Shown here one piece after another: positions 1 through 8,665 of a DNA stretch of 64,000 nucleotides. Source of the stretch: Roseburia rectibacter (GTDB lineage: Bacteria > Bacillota > Clostridia > Lachnospirales > Lachnospiraceae); NCBI RefSeq assembly GCF_014287515.2, contig NZ_CP092473.1, positions 3,631,501-3,695,500 on the forward strand, given 5' to 3'. The position numbers and the translations under genes are program-made. The notes under the pieces are model-generated. The model was not told the origin of the DNA, ran no database searches, and worked only from the letters and a program-made list of their open reading frames with translations. The stretch's first letter is position 1. The number at the start of each line of letters is the position of its first letter.

Positions 1-115
1 TGTTCATCTGCATAAACAGACAAAAAACCATAATGCATAAAAATAATTTTTTTAATGTTTTTTTTCATCCCTTTATTCCTTCCTTTCCTGCTCTATTTTG
101 TTGCTAAAATAATTT

Positions 116-922
116 TCAATACACAACCACCGTATTTACCTTACTTTTCTGCTTGTATTTATTTTTTGCATAAAGCCGTATCTGTGTACCATTTTTTATC
201 TTCTGCGTTTTTATTTTAAACTTCCCATTCTTATCCGATTTTGCAGAATATGTAGTTGTCCCTATATTGGCATATACTGTTACATTTTTACTGGTCGTTC
301 CGGCAATAACACCTTTCTTTTTATTTATATTAGTTATCATCGGTTTCTTTGGTGCCTGTGATTTATATAATTTACAGTTTACAATTCCAAATGATGTTCC
401 CCCGCTCACAGCCTTGTTATCTTTTACATATATTTTGAGTTTTTTTACTCCTGCCACATTAACAGAAATTTTAAATGGTATTTTTGACGGGGTCATACGA
501 TATTTTTTCAATAATTTTCCATCCCCGTAAAAATACAATGTAGTGTCAAAATTTGTCGTGTTATAGCTGTCTATCAAGACCAGTTTTGCCTCCAGTTTTT
601 TATATTTATTTCCAATATTGTAAGTACTGTATGCCCAGCTGATTTCCGGTGTGTAATTCCATCTGGCTATCCACGCTTCAATTCCATGCGTATATGAATT
701 TCCATAAATGTCTGTATTTCCCCTTGTATATTGATGCTGCCCAATCGTATATACAAAACTGTCTCCCTCATTTCCTGTATACTGTCCGCTTTTTACAGGC
801 TTCAGGGTATCCATGTATATATACGCTTTCTCCTGTGCCATGACAGGCTGTGCCGGTATGATACAAAGCATCATCATCCCAGCCAGTAATAAAATAATTC
901 CGTTTCTGCAAAGTTTTTTCAT
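116..922 (-). CDS. Secreted NPCBM-like and Ig-like domain protein
   Basis: A secreted protein of 268 residues. I chose the ATG at 922 because AAAGGA lies eight bases before it; an upstream in-frame ATG has no spacing from the same site. The N-terminus (MKKLCRNG, then a hydrophobic stretch to VMAQ) is a signal peptide. Residues about 30-185 resemble an NPCBM/NEW2-type carbohydrate-binding fold, with 'YTHGIEAW' and a late 'LKIYVKDN' strand. The last 80 residues look like a bacterial Ig-like domain ('GVIAGTTSKNVTVYANI'). No catalytic motif is visible. It probably binds cell wall or host glycans at the surface. It lies downstream of, and in the same direction as, the larger CHAP-domain surface protein, so the two may be used together. 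Domain names are from pattern memory and are moderately sure. Confidence 0.65.
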   Translation of the reverse strand: MKKLCRNGIILLLAGMMMLCIIPAQPVMAQEKAYIYMDTLKPVKSGQYTGNEGDSFVYTIGQHQYTRGNTDIYGNSYTHGIEAWIARWNYTPEISWAYSTYNIGNKYKKLEAKLVLIDSYNTTNFDTTLYFYGDGKLLKKYRMTPSKIPFKISVNVAGVKKLKIYVKDNKAVSGGTSFGIVNCKLYKSQAPKKPMITNINKKKGVIAGTTSKNVTVYANIGTTTYSAKSDKNGKFKIKTQKIKNGTQIRLYAKNKYKQKSKVNTVVVY

Positions 923-1011
923 AACTAGCATTCCTTTCTCTTTTTCTAAACATGCCCTGTCGGTCTGCAAATCATTTTTCACAGACCGGCAGGACTTCCT
1001 GTACTACAGTT

Positions 1012-4000
1012 TTACTTTCCACTATATTTTTTCAGTACAACTTTCTTTCCCTGCCCTTTTCCCTTAAAGAGCTTTTTGTACTTCTTATACTGTGCTGCCG
1101 GCACTTTGATCTGTGCATTTTTTCTGATTCCGGAAAATGCATTTTTGCCGATCCTCTTTAACTTTTTAGACCTGACAATAATGTTTTTCAATTTGCCGCA
1201 GTCCTTGAATGCTTTCGTACCGATTTTTGTTGTGTTTGCTCCGATCGTAACTTTTACAAGCTTTTTACAGCCAAGAAATGCAGATGTACCAATCTCTTTT
1301 ACGGAGTCAGCAATCACTACTTCCGTAACACTGCTTTTCTTAAATGCATAATCAGATATTTCTGTTACCTTATATATCCTGCCATCGTAAGAAACGGTAG
1401 ACGGTATCTTCACTTTCGTTACCTGCTTTGTTTTCAGACCGACTACAGCAGCTTCTTTTCCATCCATTACCTCATAACGGATTTTACCGGAAATAAATTC
1501 AGTCCAAAGATCTGATTCATCTTCCTCATCATCTTCATCGTCCTGTTCTGTATCAGCTTCAGGTGTATCCGTCTTCCCTGTATCTGCATCTTTTCCTGCG
1601 TCTGTGTCTGTTCCTGTATCCGTATCTGTGTCTGTTCCTGCATCCGTATCTGCCTGTGACTTCTCATAAACCGCCTGAATTACTACACTTCTTTCCGGCA
1701 TCGTGAACGATGTTTCTATGTCAGACTCATTTTCCAGTTTTATATTTCCTGATAAAACGACCCATTTTGAAAACTCCATTCCATTTTCCAGGCTGTCTGC
1801 TTTCACTCTGACAGATGTTCCAGCGGGATACATTTCCGTTTTATTTCCGGTTCCATTGTAAATTGTCACACCGTATTTCTTTACTGCTGTCCAGTGTGCA
1901 TATAAGGTCTGATTTCCTGTCAGTGAAACCGTTGTATTTTCTGTTATCTTTGTTCCGCCATTTTCTGATGTATACCAGCCATCAAATGTGTAACTATTTC
2001 TTGTGGCTGTCGGCAGAGTTCCATATCTACTTCCCGTTTTTACTGTTATATAACTGTTGTCTGATAGATTTCCTCCATTGGCATTAAATGTCACTGTATA
2101 TGTTTTTGCTGTCCAGTGCGCATATAAGGTCTGATTTCCTGTCAGGGAAACTGTTGTGTTTTCCGTTATCCTTGTCCCTCCGCTTCCTGATGTGTACCAG
2201 CCATCAAATGTATAACCGCTCTTTGCAGCTGTCGGCAGAGTTCCATATCTGCTTCCCGTTTTCACTGTGATATAACTGTTTCCTGATAGATTTCCTCCAT
2301 TGGCATTAAATGTTATTGTATATGTTTTTGCTGTCCAGTGCGCATATAAGGTCTGATTTCCTGTCAGTGAAACCGTTGTATTTTCTGTTATCCTTGTTCC
2401 TCCGCTTCCTGATGTGTACCAGCCATCAAATGTATAACCGCTCTTTGTAGCTGTCTGCAGAGTTCCATATTTTTCCCCGGATGTCACTGTTTTTGTACTG
2501 GTTCCTGATACAGTTCCCCCGTTGGAATTAAATGTCACTTTATATGTCGGAATCGTTTCATATACAGCCTCAATAATCAGATCTGATTCCGGCATGGTAA
2601 CTGTAATTGATGTGCTATATTCATTATCAATTTTTACATTTCCAGATTTTACCTGGAACTTTTTAAACCGTTTTCCATTTTTTATCTGGTCTGCCCTGAT
2701 TCTAATGGTCGATCCAGGACCACATAAATAAGTTCTTGATCCATCACAGTTAATATATGTAAAGTTATATTCCTCTCTTTTCTCTGTGGTCGATTCAAAT
2801 TTCCATTTTTCTGCCGGTGAACCATTTCCCCAGTTCATCCATATACTGTTTCCAGGCGATATATCTGCATTTGGAAGATCCATATACATTCCATTATTTG
2901 CAGAAATAATATAATAATAGCCGTCACCCGCACTTCGCAGTATCCATTTCTGGTTCATTCCTCCATGATAACCACACTGCTGCACATTCGCCAGCCGCTC
3001 TGTGCTCGCATTATAAACATCCAGTGCTTTTTTCGAATGATGTGCCTCTATTTTATAATATCCGTTTCCAAGATAAGTGACATCAAACTTCTGGTTGTTT
3101 CCGCCATTGCGGTTTGAAATAACCAGATTTCCTTCATCCACCATGGATGCCCATTCAATATCAAAAACGCTGTTATTATTCACCGCTGACACTATGGTAT
3201 ATAAACCATCTGACAGAGTTTTTGATGCCGTCATATTATATTGAAATGTACGTGTTGACGATCCCAACACAGTATTTCCATTATACGCGGTAAACGTAAG
3301 CTGATTCGTTCCCGGATGCATGAGATATTCAGGAATATAATAGGAAAATCCTTCATTTCCGGTCGGGTATCCCGGATTTCTCTCTGCAACATCCGGACGG
3401 GATTTTCTGGAACAGTTATATGTGTTTCCATTAATATTACAAGTTACATTTGTTACTCCATTTCCATAAATTGCCCATCCCTCTGCCGTAATTCCAGATG
3501 TTGTACTTGCGCCTGCCTTTGGCGAATCAATATTTATATGGAATGGTTTTGCTGATACATACGCTGGACGTATAAATCTTCGTGTAATATGTCCATTTGC
3601 AAGTGAATGTCCATTTCCATCTTTGTAAATACCATTAACTAAAGAAACCTTTCCATTATAGTTTCCTTCTACCGACTGGGAAGAATTGATCATAATTCCA
3701 ACATGACACCAATGCACCGAACAACTCTTGCAATAGTAAAAAACAATATCTCCCTTTTGAGGTGACGAAACATCCTGTCCACCTTTATTTTTGATATTGT
3801 TATATAGCGTCTGACAATATCCATTGCCTGGAATGATATTACTAATACCCGCCAGGCTCGCGCAGTCCGATACAAAATCTGCACACCATGCTTCCGTATA
3901 ATTAAGTTGCGCTTTTGTTTTACCCATCTGCGCCTGTGCCACCGCCACAATATTATCAGCCTGATTGTTCCCTAATGTATATGATCTGTTATAATAACCA

Positions 4001-4101
4001 GTTCGAACCTGCGTTGCATTAACTGTAGTCAGACTTACAAAAAATAATGCAACAAAAAATACACTTAGAAATCGCCCTATTCGATTCATTTTTTTCTTCA
4101 T
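1012..4101 (-). CDS. Large secreted CHAP-amidase, ricin-type, InlB-repeat and BspA-LRR protein
   Basis: A modular secreted protein of 1,029 residues. The start is the ATG at 4101, with GGAGG eight bases upstream; a GTG five codons earlier overlaps that site. In order: signal peptide (to about residue 29); CHAP-type peptidoglycan hydrolase domain with likely catalytic Cys73 in 'EAWCADFV' and His133 in 'WCHVGI'; an Ig-like segment (about 186-285); a ricin-B-like lectin domain with repeated 'NQKF'/'NQKW' motifs (about 290-437); three InlB B-type repeats ending in 'TLYAHWTAK' (about 519-740); a further beta segment; an Asp/Thr-rich tandem linker (about 814-862); and a BspA-like leucine-rich segment (about 907-1017). 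No sortase motif is present, so it is released or held by non-covalent wall binding. The likely role is cleavage of peptidoglycan or adhesion; the target is unknown. Confidence 0.8.
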   Translation of the reverse strand: MKKKMNRIGRFLSVFFVALFFVSLTTVNATQVRTGYYNRSYTLGNNQADNIVAVAQAQMGKTKAQLNYTEAWCADFVSDCASLAGISNIIPGNGYCQTLYNNIKNKGGQDVSSPQKGDIVFYYCKSCSVHWCHVGIMINSSQSVEGNYNGKVSLVNGIYKDGNGHSLANGHITRRFIRPAYVSAKPFHINIDSPKAGASTTSGITAEGWAIYGNGVTNVTCNINGNTYNCSRKSRPDVAERNPGYPTGNEGFSYYIPEYLMHPGTNQLTFTAYNGNTVLGSSTRTFQYNMTASKTLSDGLYTIVSAVNNNSVFDIEWASMVDEGNLVISNRNGGNNQKFDVTYLGNGYYKIEAHHSKKALDVYNASTERLANVQQCGYHGGMNQKWILRSAGDGYYYIISANNGMYMDLPNADISPGNSIWMNWGNGSPAEKWKFESTTEKREEYNFTYINCDGSRTYLCGPGSTIRIRADQIKNGKRFKKFQVKSGNVKIDNEYSTSITVTMPESDLIIEAVYETIPTYKVTFNSNGGTVSGTSTKTVTSGEKYGTLQTATKSGYTFDGWYTSGSGGTRITENTTVSLTGNQTLYAHWTAKTYTITFNANGGNLSGNSYITVKTGSRYGTLPTAAKSGYTFDGWYTSGSGGTRITENTTVSLTGNQTLYAHWTAKTYTVTFNANGGNLSDNSYITVKTGSRYGTLPTATRNSYTFDGWYTSENGGTKITENTTVSLTGNQTLYAHWTAVKKYGVTIYNGTGNKTEMYPAGTSVRVKADSLENGMEFSKWVVLSGNIKLENESDIETSFTMPERSVVIQAVYEKSQADTDAGTDTDTDTGTDTDAGKDADTGKTDTPEADTEQDDEDDEEDESDLWTEFISGKIRYEVMDGKEAAVVGLKTKQVTKVKIPSTVSYDGRIYKVTEISDYAFKKSSVTEVVIADSVKEIGTSAFLGCKKLVKVTIGANTTKIGTKAFKDCGKLKNIIVRSKKLKRIGKNAFSGIRKNAQIKVPAAQYKKYKKLFKGKGQGKKVVLKKYSGK

Positions 4102-4316
4102 ACTCCGTACCTCCACCGTTTCATTCCCGAACTATCCTTTCATCTCTTTGAAATTTTCTTGTTCACACTCCTTCACCCGTATCTTATTTTATTTCTTATA
4201 TCGTCACTTTTCATCTAATACTTTAGTCATAGCTAATGTTATTTTGTTTTACCTCATTCATCTACCATGAATAGTACATTAAAATTAACACATATTATAT
4301 AAGAGGTAATATTTCG

Positions 4317-4649
4317 ATGAATGATCTCGATTTCAAAGCAATCGGACTGAAAATTAAAGAACGACGAAAATCACTGGGGATTACCCAGGAATCTATTGCA
4401 AATGCACTCGACGTAAATCCAAGCCATATCTCGAATATCGAATGTGGCAGAGCGAATCCTTCACTCACTACACTGATCAAAATCGCCAATCTCCTGCAAT
4501 GCAGCGTCGATTATTTCATTTCTGCAGAATATACCTACAAACATGATCCTGAAAAAGAAAAATCCCTGGATGAAGAAATCATGAATAAATTAAAATACTG
4601 TAATATCGACAAAAAAAACAAGGTCCTGAAAATCATAGACCTTCTTTAA
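4317..4649 (+). CDS. Small XRE-family transcriptional regulator
   Basis: A 110-residue regulator with a helix-turn-helix of the Cro/C1 (XRE) type at about residues 10-65 ('RKSLGITQESIANALDVNP' followed by 'HISNIECGRANPSLTTL'). The C-terminal 40 residues are charged and end in 'NKVLKIIDLL', likely for dimerisation. The ATG at 4317 follows GAGGT at good spacing. It is divergent from the large CHAP surface protein, with about 215 bases between the starts, and so could control that gene; this is inference from position only. The 270 bases after it hold no recognisable gene and no clear terminator. Confidence 0.8.
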   Translation: MNDLDFKAIGLKIKERRKSLGITQESIANALDVNPSHISNIECGRANPSLTTLIKIANLLQCSVDYFISAEYTYKHDPEKEKSLDEEIMNKLKYCNIDKKNKVLKIIDLL

Positions 4650-4923
4650 TAATTAATTTAATTTTTCAGTTTTTGCCGGAACAGTCCAATCAGTTTTTCC
4701 CAGAATGTTTCCTGCTCCTCTTACTTTCTCTTTCTGGATCCGACCAGAGTACAGAAAATTTTTAGTTATCATTTGCGCATGCAGTATAAACAATAACAAT
4801 TTTTAGAAAAACTTCATGAATTGGCACTTTTTTCATTTTTTTAAGTATGTTATGCTAGTAGAATGATACCGGTGGAGTAAATGGCAAAAATACATGACAA
4901 ATATTTAGAATTGGAGAAATACC

Positions 4924-5568
4924 ATGGAAAAAAAGACAGATTTTAAGGCACTTTCGAACAAAGCAAAAGTTCAGTATATCTGGGACTATTACAAACTGCA
5001 TATTTTATTTGGAGGTGTCATTGCTGCGATCGTGATTGGTCTGGGATATCATTTTATCACTTACCGCAAGCCGGTACTCAGCGTCATCATGATCAATGTC
5101 CAGACAACCAGTGAAAATGCCGAGGCTGCGTTTGACGAATTTTCTGATGCTGCCGGTTATGATAAAAAACAGCAGCCAATCGACGTTTCTGCAAATCTGC
5201 AGTTTTCCGATGATCCAAATGCAACAACGGACTACAACGACTACATGGTACTTTCCACGATGATCGGTGCCGGCGGCGAGGATCTGTTTTTCGGTACAGG
5301 AAGTGTTTACACCGATTATGCCGAAGAAGGTGCGCTGATGGATCTGCGCACCTATGTTTCGGATGATGTGTTAGAAAAATATAAAGATCATCTGATCTAC
5401 TCCACCGATGATGGCGAGTCAGAGTCCTATCCATGTGCGATCGAACTGACCGATAATCAGTGGATCCAGAAATATGGCATTTATGACAGCTGCTACTTTG
5501 GTGTTTTCAGCCGCTCCGAGCAGAAAGATTACTATACGAAATTTGCGGATTTCCTGCTGAACTACTAA
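4924..5568 (+). CDS. Single-pass membrane protein of unknown function
   Basis: 214 residues, ATG preceded by GGAGA. A short cytoplasmic N-terminus (residues 1-25, 'ALSNKAKVQYIWDYYKLH') is followed by one transmembrane helix (about 26-47, 'ILFGGVIAAIVIGLGYHF'). The extracellular remainder is acidic, with 'GAGGEDLFFGTG' and 'EEGALMDLRTYVSDD'. This part faintly recalls the lobe of an ABC-transporter solute-binding protein, but it is too short for one. The architecture is common among uncharacterised Lachnospiraceae membrane proteins. It stands alone and faces the amylase gene tail to tail. No function is assigned. Confidence 0.65.
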   Translation: MEKKTDFKALSNKAKVQYIWDYYKLHILFGGVIAAIVIGLGYHFITYRKPVLSVIMINVQTTSENAEAAFDEFSDAAGYDKKQQPIDVSANLQFSDDPNATTDYNDYMVLSTMIGAGGEDLFFGTGSVYTDYAEEGALMDLRTYVSDDVLEKYKDHLIYSTDDGESESYPCAIELTDNQWIQKYGIYDSCYFGVFSRSEQKDYYTKFADFLLNY

Positions 5569-5639
5569 TTGGATTGGCAGGCACATTACTGCCTGCTCTG
5601 TCCGTAATTTCTTAAATCTGCCCGGCACAGCCTGACATA

Positions 5640-7403
5640 TTATTTCACTATCACCACCGAATATCCCGGCATTGTCAGTGTTCCATCCTGGAGCACTGCC
5701 TCTTCTGTGCCCGTCAGCAGTACACCGCCAACTGCAAGATCACCTCCGCTCTTTTCTCCAACTGTAACTCCGGATAAATCTACATCCGCACTCTCCGGAG
5801 CAAGATTGTAAACCAGAAGTATTTCCGAATCACCATATGTTTTCTTTATGACACATACCTTGTCATCCGAAATATTCTCCTCAAACTTTACTGTTCCACG
5901 GGCTATTTCCGGGTACTCATTGCGGAGTTTTATCGTCTGTTTTACAAACTGGTAAATAGAGTTTCCATCTTCCTCCTGTGTTTCGAGCGCACCGTATTTC
6001 ATTTTTATGGCATCCATATCAGCAGGTCCCTTGCACATTCCATCGACTGCGCTATCTTCGCTCCAATACATCGGTGCACGCTTATTTTCATCCTTACCGG
6101 AACCCTTCATGCCCAGTTCCTCTCCATAATACAGAAAAGCACTTCCAGACATCAACAGATTCATTGCCTGTGCGATCTTTGTCTGTTTTTCACTGTCATC
6201 CCCAGAATAATAACCTGCGCCTCGTGCCATATCATGATTTGTGTAAAATGGTGCATCGATATAGCTGTCACTGTACTGGGAAAGATTATCCTGTAGATTT
6301 ACCAACGCCTTTCCATAGGAAGATGCCGAACCATTTTTAAGCACGGAAGTGATCGTTCCGGTGCTGTCCGCAAAAGAAAAATCAAAACAGCTGTCAATAC
6401 CACTCTCATAGTATTTTGCGTAGGTATTCTGATCCGTCCAGACCTCCGCCACGATATAGGCATCCTCTTTTTTCTCTTTTACCATGGAATGAAACCATGA
6501 CAACACTTCCACATTTTTATCCACACTTCCGCTGTAATACTCTTTTGCCGCATCCAGGCGGAATCCGTCCACCCCCAGATCAAGCCAGAAGTCTACGATC
6601 TTGTCAAATTCATCACGGACTGCCTGACTGCCAAGGTTTAAATCCGGCATCTCGCTCCAGAACTGCGCCTCATAATACCAGTCTGTACCATCGAGCTTAC
6701 TGTAACCGCCCTGCATTTCCTTAGAAAAATTATAGTAATCCACATAAGGACACTCCGACGCATCCGGCTCTGCTCTCTCCGGCAGGTTTTTCAGGTAATC
6801 TGCTGCCGTTTTAAACCATTCATGCTGGGAGGAAGTATGGTTCATGACAAGATCGATAATGACATTGATTCCCCTCTCATGACATGCGGCGATCAGATTT
6901 TTAAAATCGTCCATCGTACCGTATTCCGGGTCAATATCACAGTAATCCGTCACATCATATTTATGGTAGGTTGTCGATGGCATGACCGGCATCAGCCAGA
7001 TTCCGTTACATCCAAGATCCGTATCTGTCGCCGGATCACCGTCATTGATATAATCTAACTTTTCTGTCAGACCATTCAGATCCCCGATGCCGTCCCCGTC
7101 GCTGTCAAAAAAGCTGTACACAAACACCTCATACCAGGTACGGTAATTATCATCAATGATCTGTTCATCCCCGGTATTGACTTCCTGCATCAGAGAAAGG
7201 ACGGTCACTCCCCCCTCCTTCGTGTCAGCATCTGCATTTTCATCCTGCCCGGCAGAAGCTATGGCTTGATCCGCAGAACTTTCCGTCGCCATTCCATTCG
7301 AGTTATCCACAGCATTCCCTGATGAAGCTGTCCCATTTCCACATCCCCCTGCGGAAACTATCAACATACCGGCTAAAACAGCCGCAATGATTCTCTTTTT
7401 CAT
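5640..7403 (-). CDS. Lipoprotein alpha-amylase family glycosidase (GH13)
   Basis: A surface lipoprotein of 587 residues that cleaves alpha-1,4-glucans. The ATG at 7403 follows GAGGA; an earlier in-frame ATG lacks a site. The lipobox ends at Cys21 ('VSAGGC') and is followed by a low-complexity Ser/Ala/Asp linker. All four GH13 regions are visible: 'DLVMNHTS' (I), 'GFRLDAAKE' with the nucleophile Asp (II), 'AEVW' with the acid/base Glu (III), and 'FYTNHDMAR' with the third catalytic Asp (IV). A beta-sandwich C-terminal domain ends in 'MPGYSVVIVK'. It is the last gene of the leftward maltodextrin cluster, so it probably trims starch or maltodextrin outside the cell for uptake by MalEFG. The exact specificity (amylase, neopullulanase or glucosidase) cannot be settled by eye. 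Confidence 0.88.
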   Translation of the reverse strand: MKKRIIAAVLAGMLIVSAGGCGNGTASSGNAVDNSNGMATESSADQAIASAGQDENADADTKEGGVTVLSLMQEVNTGDEQIIDDNYRTWYEVFVYSFFDSDGDGIGDLNGLTEKLDYINDGDPATDTDLGCNGIWLMPVMPSTTYHKYDVTDYCDIDPEYGTMDDFKNLIAACHERGINVIIDLVMNHTSSQHEWFKTAADYLKNLPERAEPDASECPYVDYYNFSKEMQGGYSKLDGTDWYYEAQFWSEMPDLNLGSQAVRDEFDKIVDFWLDLGVDGFRLDAAKEYYSGSVDKNVEVLSWFHSMVKEKKEDAYIVAEVWTDQNTYAKYYESGIDSCFDFSFADSTGTITSVLKNGSASSYGKALVNLQDNLSQYSDSYIDAPFYTNHDMARGAGYYSGDDSEKQTKIAQAMNLLMSGSAFLYYGEELGMKGSGKDENKRAPMYWSEDSAVDGMCKGPADMDAIKMKYGALETQEEDGNSIYQFVKQTIKLRNEYPEIARGTVKFEENISDDKVCVIKKTYGDSEILLVYNLAPESADVDLSGVTVGEKSGGDLAVGGVLLTGTEEAVLQDGTLTMPGYSVVIVK

Positions 7404-7527
7404 CTCAGTCCTCATTTCTGCGCATATATGCCTGCGCTTTTTCAATTATGTTAAAGTCACAATAGTGCACCCAAGCTTCCTGATTGCACTATTTGACCTC
7501 AGCATCCTTCAACTACTCTATTAGAAT

Positions 7528-7549
7528 AAAGAGTCGCTTGCGACTCTTT
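7528..7549. repeat. Perfect 10-bp inverted repeat in malG-amylase gap
   Basis: The arms AAAGAGTCGC and GCGACTCTTT are separated by only TT. This is one of three hairpins in the 350-base gap between malG and the amylase gene. On the minus strand it lies nearest to the amylase start. It could be a transcript stem-loop or a protein-binding palindrome. There is no long T tract, so it is unlikely to be a strong terminator. Confidence 0.6.
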
Positions 7550-7616
7550 CGCGCTCGAGCGGTGCTGTTTACAGCTAACTTCTGCTCCGCAAGATGCGCA
7601 TCCTGCCCGGAGGGCT

Positions 7617-7653
7617 TTTAAATTCATAGGACGCAATTTCCTATGAATTTAAA
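7617..7653. repeat. Perfect 15-bp inverted repeat, hairpin between malG and amylase
   Basis: The arms are TTTAAATTCATAGGA (7617-7631) and its exact complement (7639-7653), with a seven-base loop. In RNA this is a long AU-rich hairpin. It lies between malG and the amylase, where it could stabilise the upstream mRNA or attenuate read-through so that the amylase is expressed at a different level from the transporter. No other gene is seen between 7404 and 7753. Confidence 0.65.
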
Positions 7654-7655
7654 AA

Positions 7656-7684
7656 GAGAGCAGAAACAAACCGTCCCTGCTCTC
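7656..7684 (-). terminator. Hairpin after malG, possible partial terminator
   Basis: The stem GAGAGCAG (7656-7663) pairs with CTGCTCTC (7677-7684), with a 13-base loop. Read on the minus strand it follows the malG stop by about 70 bases and is followed by T-rich sequence (TTTTTAAATTC). It may act as a leaky terminator separating malEFG from the amylase gene. Confidence 0.4.
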
Positions 7685-7753
7685 CCGGCAGACTCCCCAT
7701 CTGCCCAATGACACACCAAAATGTGCCCTCATATTCCATTTGTATCCTGTGGA

Positions 7754-8665
7754 TCAGCCCTTGACAGCTCCGCTCATACCTTCCACATAGAACTTCTGTG
7801 TCATTAAGAACAGAATTGCGATCGGGATCGATACGACAACTGCTCCTGCTGCGAAACAGGTATACCAGCTATCGATATACTCTTTCTCAAGCATCTTCCA
7901 AAGACCAATAGATACCGTATAATACTGTGCATCCGCACGGCAGATAACTTTACCAAAAATAAAGTCAACCCACGGTCCCATAAAGGATGTTAAAATCGTA
8001 TATACGATGATCGGCTTACTGAGCGGTACCGTAATCTTTGTAAATACATTCCATCTTGTCGCTCCATCGATAATCGCTGCCTCATCCAGCGATTTTGAGA
8101 TTGTATCAAAAAATCCCTTCGCAACATAAAATCCTGCACCGGAACCCGCTGAGAACACGATAATAAGTGCTACACGGATCATTGCACCATCTGCTAAATT
8201 AAGTGCTCTTAAAATATAGTACACAGCGATCATGGACATGAAAGATGGAAACAGACCAATGATCATAGCGATGTTCATAAACGGTTTTCTCATCTTAAAA
8301 CGCATTCTTGACATACTGTATGCCACTGAAAGTACAAAGATGGTAGAAATGATGCAGGTAAAAATTGCGATCACAAAGGTATTCATAAACATCTTCGGAA
8401 AGTTTAAAATACTGGTGTCTGTAAATAATTTGATGTAATTATTAAATGTATAGGTTTTCGGGAAAAATGTACTTACATAAGAACCTTTCTCTCCACGGAA
8501 ACTTGTAAGGATTACCCAGAAAATCGGGAGAACCCAGATAAATGCCAGTATTGCCAGGAAAATGTGAACAATCACATTTATCACTGTTTTACGGATTTTC
8601 GCCGTATTGGATGCACCACTTTTTTTCGCAGCCACTGCTGCTGTACTCGTATGTGTCGTGTTCAT
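7754..8665 (-). CDS. malG: Maltodextrin ABC transporter permease MalG
   Basis: Inner-membrane permease of 303 residues, the second of the pair that forms the channel of a type I sugar importer. It has six predicted transmembrane segments, starting with 'VHIFLAILAFIWVLPIFWVIL'. The EAA loop that contacts the ATPase is visible as 'DEAAIIDGATRWNVFTKITV', with the conserved 'EAA...G......I.LP/S.P' pattern. The C-terminus is 'EGMSGAVKG', typical of MalG. Its start overlaps the last base of malF, so translation is coupled. No ATPase gene is in the cluster; as usual in Firmicutes, a shared MsmX/MalK-type ATPase elsewhere probably energises it. Substrate is inferred from the neighbours malQ and amylase. 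Confidence 0.9.
   Translation of the reverse strand: MNTTHTSTAAVAAKKSGASNTAKIRKTVINVIVHIFLAILAFIWVLPIFWVILTSFRGEKGSYVSTFFPKTYTFNNYIKLFTDTSILNFPKMFMNTFVIAIFTCIISTIFVLSVAYSMSRMRFKMRKPFMNIAMIIGLFPSFMSMIAVYYILRALNLADGAMIRVALIIVFSAGSGAGFYVAKGFFDTISKSLDEAAIIDGATRWNVFTKITVPLSKPIIVYTILTSFMGPWVDFIFGKVICRADAQYYTVSIGLWKMLEKEYIDSWYTCFAAGAVVVSIPIAILFLMTQKFYVEGMSGAVKG

Noticed and set aside
1886..2560. Regularly spaced DNA repeats that could suggest a CRISPR-like array
   Set aside because: The repeats are codon-aligned and encode three InlB-type protein repeats inside the long surface protein; unit length is about 220 bases.
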